DNA of 64,000 bases from Trichomonas vaginalis G3 (taxonomy: Eukaryota > Parabasalia > Trichomonadida > Trichomonadidae): positions 29,170,082-29,234,081 of the forward strand of contig NC_067207.1 of NCBI RefSeq assembly GCF_026262505.1. Direction: 5' to 3'. Within the stretch, counting starts at the first letter, position 1, and every line of letters starts with the position of its first letter. This document shows, piece after piece, positions 1 through 10,492 of the stretch. The notes under the pieces were generated by a model. That model searched no databases, was not told the DNA's origin, and saw only the letters and a list, made by a program, of their open reading frames with translations. A program made the position numbers and the translations under genes.

Positions 1-193
1 TCAGTTTAAGGATTGAACGGTAAGTTTCTAATTTTTCGATTATTTCCTTATCGTTTTCAGTTCCATTAGTTTTATAGGCATCAACCCCATCACATTGTGG
101 CTTCTTTTTGTAATAGCATATTTTTGATTTAATTCTGTTTAGTTTCTTTTTATATTCATCGTCTGGACTCTTGGCTGCTTCGTTGTCACTCAT
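1..193 (-). CDS. Maverick 1 small basic coiled-coil protein, cut by window edge
   Basis: Function unknown. The ATG at 193 is preceded (minus strand) by a T-tract and TTCGTAAGAA, the start context shared by Maverick genes. The product starts MSDN, is rich in Lys and Glu, and matches the gene at 37794-38113 of Maverick 2. It lies directly upstream of nothing but the window edge; integrase is its neighbour on the 3' genomic side. Part of a fossil element. Confidence 0.55.
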   Translation of the reverse strand, partial: MSDNEAAKSPDDEYKKKLNRIKSKICYYKKKPQCDGVDAYKTNGTENDKEIIEKLETYRSILKL

Positions 194-212
194 TTCTTAC
201 GAATTAAAAAAA

Positions 213-1745
213 TTAAATATTATTTAAATATAATGGGGTAATAAAATAAATTGGAATTTCTATTAATTTATTGTCAACTTCAACTAATGCATTGCCGTTA
301 ATATATCTAACAAATTCAGCTATTGTGTCAAATCTTCGTCTTCTTTTTGTCATTGATTTATCAGTTTTTCCATAATCGAGATGAATCAAAACTTTATCCC
401 CTTGTTTAAAATTCATGAGCCCCGAATTAATTTGTTCACGTTTAACATCATTCAACCTTTCCATTTGCTTTCTAATATATTCCCATTCTTTTGAAATATC
501 ATTTTTCATTTCCACTGGTTTCATGTTTATTGTTCTATGCCATGTATTATTGTAATAATATACTAACTGCTGTATGATGGAGTCATGATTTCCATCCCAG
601 TATATCTGACCGTTAACCCCTAACGCATCTCTAAGAGTTCTCATTACCGCATCAACTATTTTATTATGAAACGTATATGGAGAGGATGAAAAGAAAAAAT
701 TAATTTGTGGGAAATAATGAGTCATAGTTGCCTGAAATCCTTTATCACCATCACCCCTGATATTATCTACTCTTTCATGATCTAGTAAGTATTGAATAGC
801 TCTTCTTGTTTCCTGTTCTGTTTTCCCTTTCACTGGAATGCAATATAAATATCTAGTGTTAATGTTAATGGCAAATAAATAAGTAACGTTTCCTTTTGAA
901 TATTCCAGATGATCGATTTCGTATGAATATGGATATGGAGCAAATGAAGGGCGACTAAATTTTTCCTTTAACGGTTGAATTTTCGGGTCAATTGGTTTAT
1001 TTAATATCTTGAAATCCTTTTTAAAATCTTTTTGCTTCTTTAATGTTTGAAATGGATATAATAAAGTGAATGATGAAGGATTAACTGAAGGAGGAGGAGG
1101 TACTGTCGTTGGAGGTTTTGGTGTTGCAAGTGGTTTAATTTTATCTGCTTTGATTTTGGATGAAGTTTTGGAATTCATTCCCCCCTTCATTAATTCTGGA
1201 TGTATTCTATTCATTTGTTTTAAATATGCTGTATATAAAGGTTTGATATACTTTCCCGCTTCGAGTTTATGTTGAAGGATGAATTCCAAAAGTTGATCTT
1301 CATTTAAAAGTCGGGCTGAATATGGTTTAACTAATGAATCATAAATTAAAGCTTGTGCATCATTTATGGTCTGAAGGACCTGGGCGTTTTGTTCCTTTTG
1401 TTTTTGTTCCTTTGGCTTTTGCGGCTCAGGATTATATAAATTATATAATTCATCAATATCTTCTTCTGTTAATACTTTATTTTTGAAATCTTTCAACTGT
1501 TTAAGTTGTGATTTAGTTTTTCCCTTTGTATATTCATTATTTTTAATTTTGTCTTTAATTTCAGAAATTATTTTATTATGATATTTCAAAATTTCATTTT
1601 TATAATATGGATAATAATATTCCATATCATCACCCGTTATATTATTATTATATTTTTGGAGATATGATTTTAATTCATAATAATCAAGAAAATTTTGATT
1701 AAATACTAAATCATCAATTAAAATTTTTAAATCTGTGTTATCCAT
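213..1745 (-). CDS. Maverick 1 integrase (retroviral-type DDE core)
   Basis: Integrase that inserts the linear element DNA into the genome. The 510-residue reading frame has an N-terminal charged, coiled-coil-rich half (about residues 1-240, with a Pro-rich linker near 205-225), then the rve-type core. Visible core motifs are EIDHLEYSKGN (first acidic residue), IRGDGDKGF (second), and NKIVDAVMRTLRD, the Maverick version of the third-motif helix. A basic KRRRRF segment and a short beta-rich tail follow, as in integrase C-terminal domains. The frame is open from end to end in this copy, while the Maverick 2 copy is decayed. The start ATG follows a T-tract and TATATAA. Confidence 0.85.
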   Translation of the reverse strand: MDNTDLKILIDDLVFNQNFLDYYELKSYLQKYNNNITGDDMEYYYPYYKNEILKYHNKIISEIKDKIKNNEYTKGKTKSQLKQLKDFKNKVLTEEDIDELYNLYNPEPQKPKEQKQKEQNAQVLQTINDAQALIYDSLVKPYSARLLNEDQLLEFILQHKLEAGKYIKPLYTAYLKQMNRIHPELMKGGMNSKTSSKIKADKIKPLATPKPPTTVPPPPSVNPSSFTLLYPFQTLKKQKDFKKDFKILNKPIDPKIQPLKEKFSRPSFAPYPYSYEIDHLEYSKGNVTYLFAININTRYLYCIPVKGKTEQETRRAIQYLLDHERVDNIRGDGDKGFQATMTHYFPQINFFFSSSPYTFHNKIVDAVMRTLRDALGVNGQIYWDGNHDSIIQQLVYYYNNTWHRTINMKPVEMKNDISKEWEYIRKQMERLNDVKREQINSGLMNFKQGDKVLIHLDYGKTDKSMTKRRRRFDTIAEFVRYINGNALVEVDNKLIEIPIYFITPLYLNNI

Positions 1746-1860
1746 TTATATAAAAATAAAATAAATGTTTAAGGGTGCCCACCTCTTTGAATCATAGTAT
1801 CAAAACCATCATTAACGGTTCCTTTTGTCTCTTCTGTGGCATTTCATTAAAAATAAAATT
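1746..1860 (-). pseudogene. Vestige of the Maverick Gln/Pro-rich gene
   Basis: Only the two ends of the gene seen at 35736-36188 in Maverick 2 are recognisable here, between integrase and polymerase. Vestigial part of the fossil element. Confidence 0.6.
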
Positions 1861-1870
1861 TTAAATTGTA

Positions 1871-4800
1871 TTAAATAAATGGCATACAACATCCATTTTC
1901 ACAACATACGGCCTTAGTGTGTGCTCCTGTTAATGCAGTCTTACCAATTGTTAAGCGAGTCATTGACCCGTTTTTAAGTTGTAAATTAATATTTTGACCA
2001 TCAAATATCACTTTATCATTTATTATATCCAAATATTTTTTAGGTGTTAATTGCTTATTTTGTCTTAAACTAACACCCTTCATTTTTTGTGCAATCTTTT
2101 TAAAATCACTCCCATCAATTGAACCGTTGAATGATGTATAACACTTAGGACATAAAGCAACCATGTTATCACCTTGTTTCTCAATTGCTAAACCCAATAA
2201 TTTTTTCTCATGTGCTTTTTCTTCAGCTTTATTCTTTAATTTAGGTTTAAATTTCTCATCAAAACAGAAGAAATCAAATGGTGCGAATTTGAAAATGTTT
2301 TTATCATAAAATTTTTTATCGGTAACAATTGCTTGAAATGCTTGAGTGTTAGGAAGATTTGGGTCGCCAGCGATTGCCCAATAAGATGAATCAGTATCAC
2401 CTTCAATGAAATGAAAACGATTAACATCCATGCATTTATACATAAAAATCATAAATGAAAACCAAATACCAGTATTTAGCATTATCTAAAGTGAAGAATG
2501 CCTCTTGTAAACATGTATCACATCTATAAAATCTATCTTTAAGCATCACTTGATATGTATCTTCACCTATTTCTCTTATGTTTTTAAACTTATTTGACAT
2601 ACATACAACGCGTGCCTTCTGTGCATTCATTATTTTAGTCTTTGCGTAATTTTGTGTATTCATTGCATCGTAACCATATGATCCATTAAGTGAAATCTTG
2701 CAAAATAAACTTTTTCCTTTATTTCCTTCTAATTCAGCCTTTTGTCTTTCGTTCATAAATTTGTTCGCAAATTCATTAAAAACAAGTGTTTTTAGTAAAT
2801 GTTAAAATTGATTGAATGTCATCGATGATAAAATGAAATCTGTCTATTAGATACCAAAGATAATAAGAAGAAAATGGTTGATATTGGTTGTGTGTTGATG
2901 CTAACTGAGTTAATTTCCTCTGTTTCTGGTCAACCGGTAGATTGTTTGATTTCATGTAATTATACATAAAACTGCCAATTGTTTTTTCATCTGTGATAAT
3001 ATCTAAGTTTCTTATTATCGGTAAAAAGTTTATGTAATCATTAATGTATTTTTCATCAATGTGACCCTTTACTTCAGCCACGAATAAAGTATTTTTCTTC
3101 TTAATTATTCCCAGTGCTTTTGCTTTCTTTGTTGCTGTATCACAAATGATAACACCATTCAATCTTCCCGGCATATACATTTTATGGTCAGTATATTGAA
3201 TGAAATCATGAGGATTAGATGAAAATGATGAAGGATATAATGAATTAAAATCAACTCCAACGAAATGAGTCATAATGTTGGTGGTGTCCTCATTTGATAC
3301 AGTTTTAGTTTCTGGACTATATGAAAGTTTATTAATGTGCGTGATTCCTTTAAGATTACACGATGTTGAAACATTTGATAAGCCACCAGTAATTCCATTA
3401 CGGAGAATGTGATAAGCTTCAACTGAATCTAAAGTCATTGGTAAATTATTTTTTAATGCATAATTTCTTAAATTGATTCTTAAACGTTGAACATCTTCAT
3501 CTTTATTTGATTTTACGACATTGCAATAACAACACATTAACTGACAATTTTCTTTTAGTATGTGGTTTTTCATTATCGATTCTATCCAATGTTGGTTTAT
3601 TTGCATATGTAAACGCTTTACCACACATTTTACATTTAGATGAAAGGATTAAATCGTGATAGTATTGAAAATCATCCATTGAAACATTATTTTTACTATC
3701 CCTTTCTGCTTTTTCATCTTGTTTCTTATATGATTCAATTTTATATTTCCAATACTTTTTCGTTAATTCAAAACTTGATTCTATCTCTTCCTCAGGATAT
3801 TTTTCATTAGGATTAAAGTCTTTATATGCTAAAGCGTAACGAATCATTGAAGCATTCGATGATAAAGAAAGATTATGAAGCATATCAATTTTATAAACAA
3901 ATGTTTCTTCAATAATTTTATCAATTGGGTCAATCATAATTTCAACATCTTTATTGCAATAATGAATAAAATATTCTAATCTATTCTTAAAATTTTTAGC
4001 ATCATTGAGATATATTTGATAATCACTATCTGATATAGTTTCTTGGTTAATGCTGAATAAAATGAATCTTGAGTGAATGGTTCCACTTTATATAATTCTT
4101 CTTCGTAATTTTCCCATGTGATGAATTGATAAGGGAAAAAGGATTTAACACGTGATTTATTGTTTCCGAAATCTTGAGTGAATTGTCTAATGTCCACCCG
4201 CTATATAATTTCTGATGTCAATAAATCTCAATTCATATGGAACGTTTGTTTTCTTTACAATGATTTGCTTAAATTGTGAAGATGAACCCAGCATTGATTT
4301 TATTTTCCATTTTGCAGTGTTTAAATCACGAAGAATTAAATTTAAATCAAACTTTCCCGAATTAAAACCTATGATATTCACTTTATTGAATTCCTCATCT
4401 AGAAGTTCTTTAAATGCTTCCTTCTGTTTTTCATTAATGTATGAGACAAAGTCCCCGCCGTTTGGTCCGTTTGCGACTTCATTAATTCTTCATATTGTTC
4501 AATATTTGATTTAGCAACTAATGAACAGGTTGAAAATAAAAACTCAATCCAATCAGAAATAAAAGAATCACTTGAAGTTAAGCAAAAATTCCTCGTATAT
4601 GTTTTATCATTTAATTTAACCGTTGATGATACCATGAATGGTTTTAAGTAAGCATTCAAAGTTGCACACTCAGAAAGTTGTAATTCTTCTTTAGTCTCTA
4701 ATGTTTCAAAGTCAAAAGTAATATAAATCTTGTCGGTTTATAATATTCTGCAAATTGTGAGCTAATAACCACTGATATATCTTCTGTTTCGTAATATGTG

Positions 4801-5344
4801 GTGCATATGGTTGCTGTGTCTTTTGCAACTGAACGTCTTGAATTAATCTTCCATTATTTTCTTTACATTTCTCACAATGCTTTAAAAATCTTCTTTGGTT
4901 TTTCCTTTCTGGATCATCACGGATAGAATAAACTTCTTCTTTACAATATGGACAAACTCTATAGCCGGTGAGTGCTTCAACGTCTGTTATTCTGTCAGCG
5001 TGAAGTTTTCCACATGGACTCTGTGTTAATAAAATATTTATTGTTTCAAATTCTGGATCTATCATTATTGATTCCACTAATGGAAAGTCTACCTTATTTA
5101 TGTCCACGTCTTCTGGTTGAGGATCACAATAATAGAAATCAATATTAACATTTAACATTCTCGCTAATCTCTCACTTTCTGATGAAATGTCAAACCCTTC
5201 ATATGAATCTATTGCTTCATTTAAATAGCTTCTACGAGTTTTAGGATTAACACCATCAGGAATGTTATAGAAGCGTTTAAATAACCTTCTACCTTCTGCT
5301 CTTATTTGATTATCATTCATTTTAGCTGTTCCGTTTTTGTTCAT
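1871..5344 (-). pseudogene. Maverick 1 protein-primed family B DNA polymerase, decayed
   Basis: Remnant of the element's own replicative DNA polymerase (family B, protein-primed type). Recognisable parts in gene order: a CPYC-type zinc finger near 4950; exonuclease motif IIGFNSGKFDLNL near 4370; an HNH-nuclease-like block (CKMCG, then LDRIDNE, then CCYC) near 3520-3640; polymerase motif A, DFNSLYPS, near 3240; motif B, KISLNGSYG, near 2690; and motif C, DTDSSYW, near 2390. The gene is broken in roughly half a dozen places and cannot be functional as it stands. It matches the Maverick 2 polymerase region closely. Confidence 0.88.
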
Positions 5345-5390
5345 TTATGTAAGAATAAAAAATTAAAAAATAAAAATAAAGTTTATTTTT

Positions 5391-6500
5391 TTAAAGTCCA
5401 TAAAATGAATTAAGAACACATAAATTTTTATCATCTGCGACGTGACGAATACATTTTAATTTACTCAAGAATGCGTACCCTGATACATTAAATCTAATTC
5501 CTGTCTTATTTAATTTCACAACTTTGAAAAGGAATGTATGAATAGCTATAAAATGATGAGAAGATGTTTTATGGGTTGCTTCCATTTTTTCTGAAATAAA
5601 TGAATAAATATAATGTTTATAAGTTTTCATATCTTTTATGTTCTTAATAACGAATGGTATAGACCTTTCCACTTCGTCTTCCTTCGGTGCTGTTCTTTCA
5701 TATGAAACATTATTGGTATCTTCAATAATGAAACCACAATCACACAAAATTTTATAGGTTCCAATGGTTTCTTTTGATATTTTATCTAATAAATCAAAAA
5801 CTTTATCAACACCTGTGCATTTATTTAAATAATAATTTGTGTAAATATCATGATCTTCTTTCTTAATCGTATTAGTTGCATATGTCACATTTTTAAGAGC
5901 TTTTTTGAATTTTTCGGAATCTAAAGGTGGTGAAAGTAGGATACAGGGGTATTCTTCATTATCAATAACTTGTAACTTATGTTTACGAATAAATTTAGTA
6001 CCTTCTTCTGAAAGTGTTTCATCTATTTCGCCATCTAATAAATTTTGTGTTGATTCTGAGACATAATTTTTATATCTTTCTTCATGAGATTTCTGAACTG
6101 CTGATTCTGAAGCTGGGATATTCATTAAACCCTCTACTTCATTTTCATTATATTTTTCAACTTCTCTTAATTCCTTAATTTTTTCATCTATTTCATCTCT
6201 TATTTTTTTCAGTTTTTCAATTTCATCGTATTCATCATCATCTTTAATCCGTTCTTCATAATATTCAGGGAAAACATCAGGTTCTTTTGGTTTTTCTTCT
6301 TCAGATGTAGGATATAAGAAATTTATAACATCATCTTTATTCATTTTTCCATCATAATCTAAATCATTTAATAACTCGGCAAATTTTTGACAATTTCTTA
6401 AATAATATTTACTAACTTCATAACACATCTCATCTAATATATCCTTTATTTCCTCGTTTGTGAATCCTAATTTTTTAACGTTGTTAGTTTTGACGCTCAT
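5391..6500 (-). CDS. Maverick 1 unknown protein upstream of polymerase
   Basis: I cannot assign a function. The 369-residue product has an N-terminal helical part with an EF-hand-like DLDYDGKMNKDDV stretch near residue 47. A Glu/Lys-rich coiled coil follows near 80-120, and the C-terminal half is conserved and ends ADDKNLCVLNSFYGL. It sits 46 bases before the polymerase gene in the same direction in both Mavericks, which suggests co-expression and possibly a replication role such as a terminal-protein or accessory factor; that is inference. Start context: T-tract, TTCGTATGAAATG. The frame is open in both copies. Confidence 0.7.
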   Translation of the reverse strand: MSVKTNNVKKLGFTNEEIKDILDEMCYEVSKYYLRNCQKFAELLNDLDYDGKMNKDDVINFLYPTSEEEKPKEPDVFPEYYEERIKDDDEYDEIEKLKKIRDEIDEKIKELREVEKYNENEVEGLMNIPASESAVQKSHEERYKNYVSESTQNLLDGEIDETLSEEGTKFIRKHKLQVIDNEEYPCILLSPPLDSEKFKKALKNVTYATNTIKKEDHDIYTNYYLNKCTGVDKVFDLLDKISKETIGTYKILCDCGFIIEDTNNVSYERTAPKEDEVERSIPFVIKNIKDMKTYKHYIYSFISEKMEATHKTSSHHFIAIHTFLFKVVKLNKTGIRFNVSGYAFLSKLKCIRHVADDKNLCVLNSFYGL

Positions 6501-6600
6501 TTCATACGAATTAAAAATAAATTATTCAAAAATGTAAGACATGAATTTTTAAAGTTTATTTTTTAAAAATTTTTTTATTTCATTATGGTAGTGAATCTTT

Positions 6601-6785
6601 CATTCAGGATTTAAACAATGTTTAATTAATCGCGGAATATCTGACATCATCTATATATAGCTTCTTTTATAAAAGATGAAATAAATTATTTTAAAATTAA
6701 TGTGTTTAGTATATAAATATTTTAATGTATCGTCTATATATAGATGCAACAAAAAAAGTCACACAACCCTTCCTATCATACTACT
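6601..6785. repeat. Terminal inverted repeat of Maverick 1
   Basis: Matches both ends of Maverick 2. Starts (inner side) at CATTCAGGATTTAAACAATG and ends near CATACTACT at 6785. It contains two TCTATATATAGA-type palindromes or remnants of them, and the first codons (MMSDIPRLIKHCLNPE) of an inward-reading terminal gene. The outer 80 bases are more diverged than the inner part. I could not define a target duplication because the other end is outside the window. Confidence 0.85.
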
Positions 6786-6896
6786 ATTATGGTCACTGTT
6801 TTCCGCATGCATAACATAGGATTTTTTTTATCTTCTAATAAATTTAAGTAGTATTTATATAGTAAAACCAAAATATGTCCTTTCTAAAAATTACTA

Positions 6897-9303
6897 ATGT
6901 CCGACCAAGACGTTTATCCAAACAAATACAGCGAATTGCGAAGTACCTATAACTACTATATCGATATGTACAATGCGTTGTATCAGTTGAGAAAGGAAAA
7001 AGAAGAAGAATTAAACTCGATTTACAAAATTTTCAAAACAGAAATGATTGATTCAAATAAATATCCTCCCGAAGATATGATAAAAGACATTTTAAATCTC
7101 ATTCCGTATAATAATCGCTATGCAAAGTCATATTTATAAATATATATCTTGCCAAACTCATATCTGATGAATACCATGTCAAAGAGGTCAAAAATCTCAT
7201 ATTTATTTCAAACTTCCTGTTTTACAAAGAATATGGAATTAAATTAGACAAATCTGATGACTTCCAAAAAGATGATTTTAATTATCTCGCTATTCATACA
7301 GAGAATACAATATACAGAGCAATTATGAATAATGACAAAGAAAGTTTCATCATATTCACGGAAAGAGATGGATTTGATAAAAATCAAAAACTTGAAAGCA
7401 AATTATATCTATCTACTGACGGAAGATATTCATTGCTTGAATTATGTTGTTACCATGGAGCTGTTGATTGTTTCAAGTTATTAAGAACGAAATTCGGCTC
7501 AAATATAACTCAACAATGTCTCGAACTTTCATTTTTAGGTGGAAATCCAGAGATCATGAGTGAATGTTTGAAATATCAAAAACCAAATGAAAAATGCATG
7601 GAATATGCAATTATTTCACACAACATTGATTTTGTTACATTCTTGAAGAATGAATATGATATTATGATCTATTTAGAATACTGTGAAAATTACAATAATC
7701 TTGAAGCATTTTTAGTTTATTTCGATCAAACTAATAATTTTGGCCAATGCTTTGTTTATTCACCAATGTTTAATATTCCGTCTCTTATCGAATACTTCCT
7801 TTCACATGGTGCAAACATCAATAAAACAAATAATTATAGAGAAACAGCACTTCATATTGCGGCACAGCAAAATAATAAAGGAACTGCTGAAGTTCTCATT
7901 TCACATGGTGCAAATATCGATGAAAAAAATAAAGATGGAGAAACAGCACTTCATATTGCAGCACGGCAAAATTGTAAAGAAACTGCTGAAGTTCTCATTT
8001 CACATGGTGCGAATATCGATAAAAAAAATAAAGATGGAGAAACAGCACTTTATATTGCAGCACGGCAAAATTGTAAAGAAACTGCTGAAGTTCTCATTTC
8101 ACATGGTGCGAATATCGATGAAAAAAATAAAGATGGAGAAACAGCACTTCATATTGCGGCACAGCAAAATAATAAAGGAACTGCTGAAGTTCTCATTTCA
8201 CATGGTGCGAATATCGATAAAAAAATAAAGATGGAGAAACAGCACTTTATATTGCAGCACGGCAAAATTGTAAAGAAACTGCTGAAGTTCTCATTTCACA
8301 TGGTGCAAATATCGATGAAAAAAATAAAGATGGAGAAACAGCACTTCATATTGCAGCATGGCATAATATTAAAGAAACTGCCGAAGTTCTCATTTCACAT
8401 GGTGCGAATATGAATATTAAAAATAATGGTGGAGAAACAGCACTTCATATTGCAGCACGGCAAAATTGTAAAGAAACTGCTGAAGTTCTCATTTCACATG
8501 GTGCGAATATCAATGAAAAAAATAAAGATGGAGAAACCGCACTTTATATTCCAGCACGGAATAATAGTAAAAAAATTGCCGAAGTTCTCATTTCACATGG
8601 TGCAAATATGAATGAAAAAGATGAAGATGGAGAAACCGCACTTCATATTGCAGCACGGAATAGTTATAAAGAAATTGCCGAAATTCTCGTATCACATGGT
8701 GCAAATGTTAATGAGAAAACTAAAGATGGAAAAACCGCCCTTCATTATGCAGCACGGGATAATTGTGAAAAAATTGCCGAAGTTCTCATTTCACATGGTG
8801 CGAATATGAATATTAAAAATAATGGTGGAGAAACAGCACTTCATATTGCAGCACGGCAAAATTGTAAAGAAACTGCTGAAGTTCTCATTTCACATGGTGC
8901 GAATATCAATGAAAAAAATAAAGATGGAGAAACCGCACTTTATATTCCAGCACGGAATAATAGTAAAAAAATTGCCGAAGTTCTCATTTCACATGGTGCA
9001 AATATGAATGAAAAAGATGAAGATGGAGAAACCGCACTTCATATTGCAGCACGGAATAGTTATAAAGAAATTGCCGAAATTCTCGTATCACATGGTGCAA
9101 ATGTTAATGAGAAAACTAAAGATGGAAAAACCGCCCTTCATTATGCAGCACGGGATAATTGTGAAAAAATTGCCGAAGTTCTCATTTCACATGGTGCAAA
9201 TATTGATGAAAAAAATAAATATGGAGAAACTGCACTTTGTATTGCAAAACTTCTTTCACATACAAAAACTGAAAAGGTTCTCATTTCGCATGGTGCGAAA
9301 TAA
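6897..9303 (+). pseudogene. Ankyrin-repeat protein gene (trichomonad large family), two frame disruptions
   Basis: A member of the large trichomonad ankyrin family: an N-terminal helical domain (starts MSDQDVYPNKYSELRSTYNY), a middle region with LAKLISDEYHVKEV and LLELCCYHGAVDCFKLL, then about 15 ankyrin units of 33 residues (99 bases) from about 7800 to 9303, with consensus NxxxxDGETALHIAAxxNxKxxAEVLISHGA. Such proteins are protein-interaction scaffolds; the partner is unknown. Two single-base shifts interrupt the frame, one near 7137 and one in an A-run near 8221 (seven A instead of the eight in sister units). Either this is a pseudogene or these are homopolymer sequencing errors. A four-unit block is duplicated in tandem (8411-8806 and 8807-9202). 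The ATG at 6897 is about 110 bases from the Maverick 1 end. Confidence 0.8.
8411..9202 (+). repeat. 396-base tandem duplication of four ankyrin units
   Basis: The block beginning at AATATTAAAAATAATGG near 8412 repeats at about 8808, and the two 396-base copies look identical by eye. Single ankyrin units elsewhere in the gene differ at several positions. The four-unit block therefore duplicated recently, by unequal exchange or slippage. Confidence 0.85.
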
Positions 9304-9936
9304 CGTTCTTACATAAGATACTATTCTTATTCTGGTACATTCGAAGATGATTTTCATTAGAATAAAAATGAAGCTCGCGAGCAAAATGATGAAATATCTT
9401 GATGAAAAAATTTTTGTAAACTACAGAATTTTCAAATTTAAAAATGATATCTCATAGATCAAAATCGTGTTGGTTAGAATTTATTTTTTCAATAAAGATG
9501 ATGCGATTTTGAATAATTTCAATTTTTTGTGATAAACCGAAATTTTGCTATTGAAGATAATATACTACATTCTCATCAATATTTAATTTTTCAATTAAAA
9601 ATAAATAGAATTGATAGTTTTGTCAGTTTTCGTGGGTAAATCAAATAAATTCATTTCATTGCCTCAAATTTATTCTTTTCCACGATTTTTTCAACGGATT
9701 TTAATTATGTTACATAGACCAAAACTATTTAAGAAGAAATAAATGCATTTTTTTTGATTTTCAAAAAGATTCTTTTCTTATTGATCTGAAATTTATCGAA
9801 TTTTATTTAATATATATACAATAGTGATTAATCTATTCAAACGATATAATCAAAATTCAATACAATAGTAGTTTTTTTGTGATATTTAAGGCATTCAATT
9901 AGAAAATATTTTTTACATCATCATCATTGTTTTTTC
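9304..9936. other. Intergenic, no feature seen
   Basis: AT-rich spacer between the ankyrin gene and the small ORF at 9937. I see no ORF, RNA gene or repeat in it, except a TCATTG initiator-like sequence at its 3' end near 9925. Confidence 0.5.
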
Positions 9937-10251
9937 ATGGCATCAGAGACCACAATTTCATATTCTTCGATGAGCTTGGAACTTGTGCCAGGTTACCTAC
10001 CTTATATTGCTGATGTTGCAATTGATTCTTTCGGAGAACCTTTCAAAATTGAACAAAAAGATAAAAGATCACACATAGAAATTAACCAAATAAAACATCA
10101 TATGCGTGATGTCATGTACTTTAAGCATTTCCCTCGCCCAGTGAAATTGTTGGATTATTGCCTAATTGCAAAAGAGAAATGGGATGGAGAAGAATCCTGC
10201 TCATACTATTCATATGAGTCTGTTGATCAGAACTGTTGCAAACTGGTATAA
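9937..10251 (+). CDS. Small hypothetical protein, possible prenylated C-terminus
   Basis: A 104-residue product of unknown function. The start at 9937 follows TCATTGTTTTTTC, close to the trichomonad initiator, giving a short 5' leader. The protein is soluble-looking and has a basic middle (KDKRSHIEINQIKHH). It ends in CCKLV, so the last four residues (CKLV) fit a loose CaaX prenylation box; that would tether it to membranes, but the first aliphatic position is Lys, so this is tentative. The A+T content is like its neighbours. It is transcribed toward the convergent kinase at 10493. No homologue recognised. Confidence 0.55.
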   Translation: MASETTISYSSMSLELVPGYLPYIADVAIDSFGEPFKIEQKDKRSHIEINQIKHHMRDVMYFKHFPRPVKLLDYCLIAKEKWDGEESCSYYSYESVDQNCCKLV

Positions 10252-10492
10252 TTTAATCCATTACCTCTTACTATTGACATATTATTTTTTGTTGCTTAGT
10301 CTATTTTAAACTGTTTGTATGATTTTCCGGTAATTTATCAATATGAAAAGCATTTTTCTCTCATTTCTGTTGATAACTCTTCAGTTATTTTTTTCAATTT
10401 TTTCGATATTTGATACAAAACCAAGCATAAATCAAAAAATTTGCATTAAAACAAAATTTTAAAGTTAATAACAAACAAAACATTACGAATAA

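Larger units (their letters stand above)
1..6785 (-). mobile_element. Maverick/Polinton element 1, partial (right end only)
   Basis: This is one end of a Maverick (Polinton), a large self-synthesising virus-like DNA transposon. It runs off the left edge of the window. Genes read leftward: a short coiled-coil protein, integrase, a vestige of a Gln/Pro-rich gene, family B DNA polymerase and a 369-residue unknown protein. Its terminal inverted repeat ends at about 6785. The order is the mirror image of 29346-38113 in Maverick 2, and the proteins are nearly the same (about a dozen differences by eye over 370 residues of the unknown protein), so the two copies are close relatives and probably young. 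The element is a fossil: the polymerase region alone has roughly half a dozen breaks. The terminal repeat is more diverged in its outer half than in Maverick 2. The end lies about 110 bases upstream of an ankyrin-repeat gene. Confidence 0.93.

Noticed and set aside
6785-6896. Promoter of the ankyrin gene provided by the Maverick end
   Set aside because: The spacing is suggestive, but I see no clear initiator in the 110 bases and the gene looks frame-disrupted, so there is nothing to support it.
8426-9007. MEKQHFILQHGKIVKK-type repeated frames and possible CRISPR-like tandem repeats
   Set aside because: They are the wrong frame of the 99-base ankyrin units; the repeats are contiguous and coding, without spacers.
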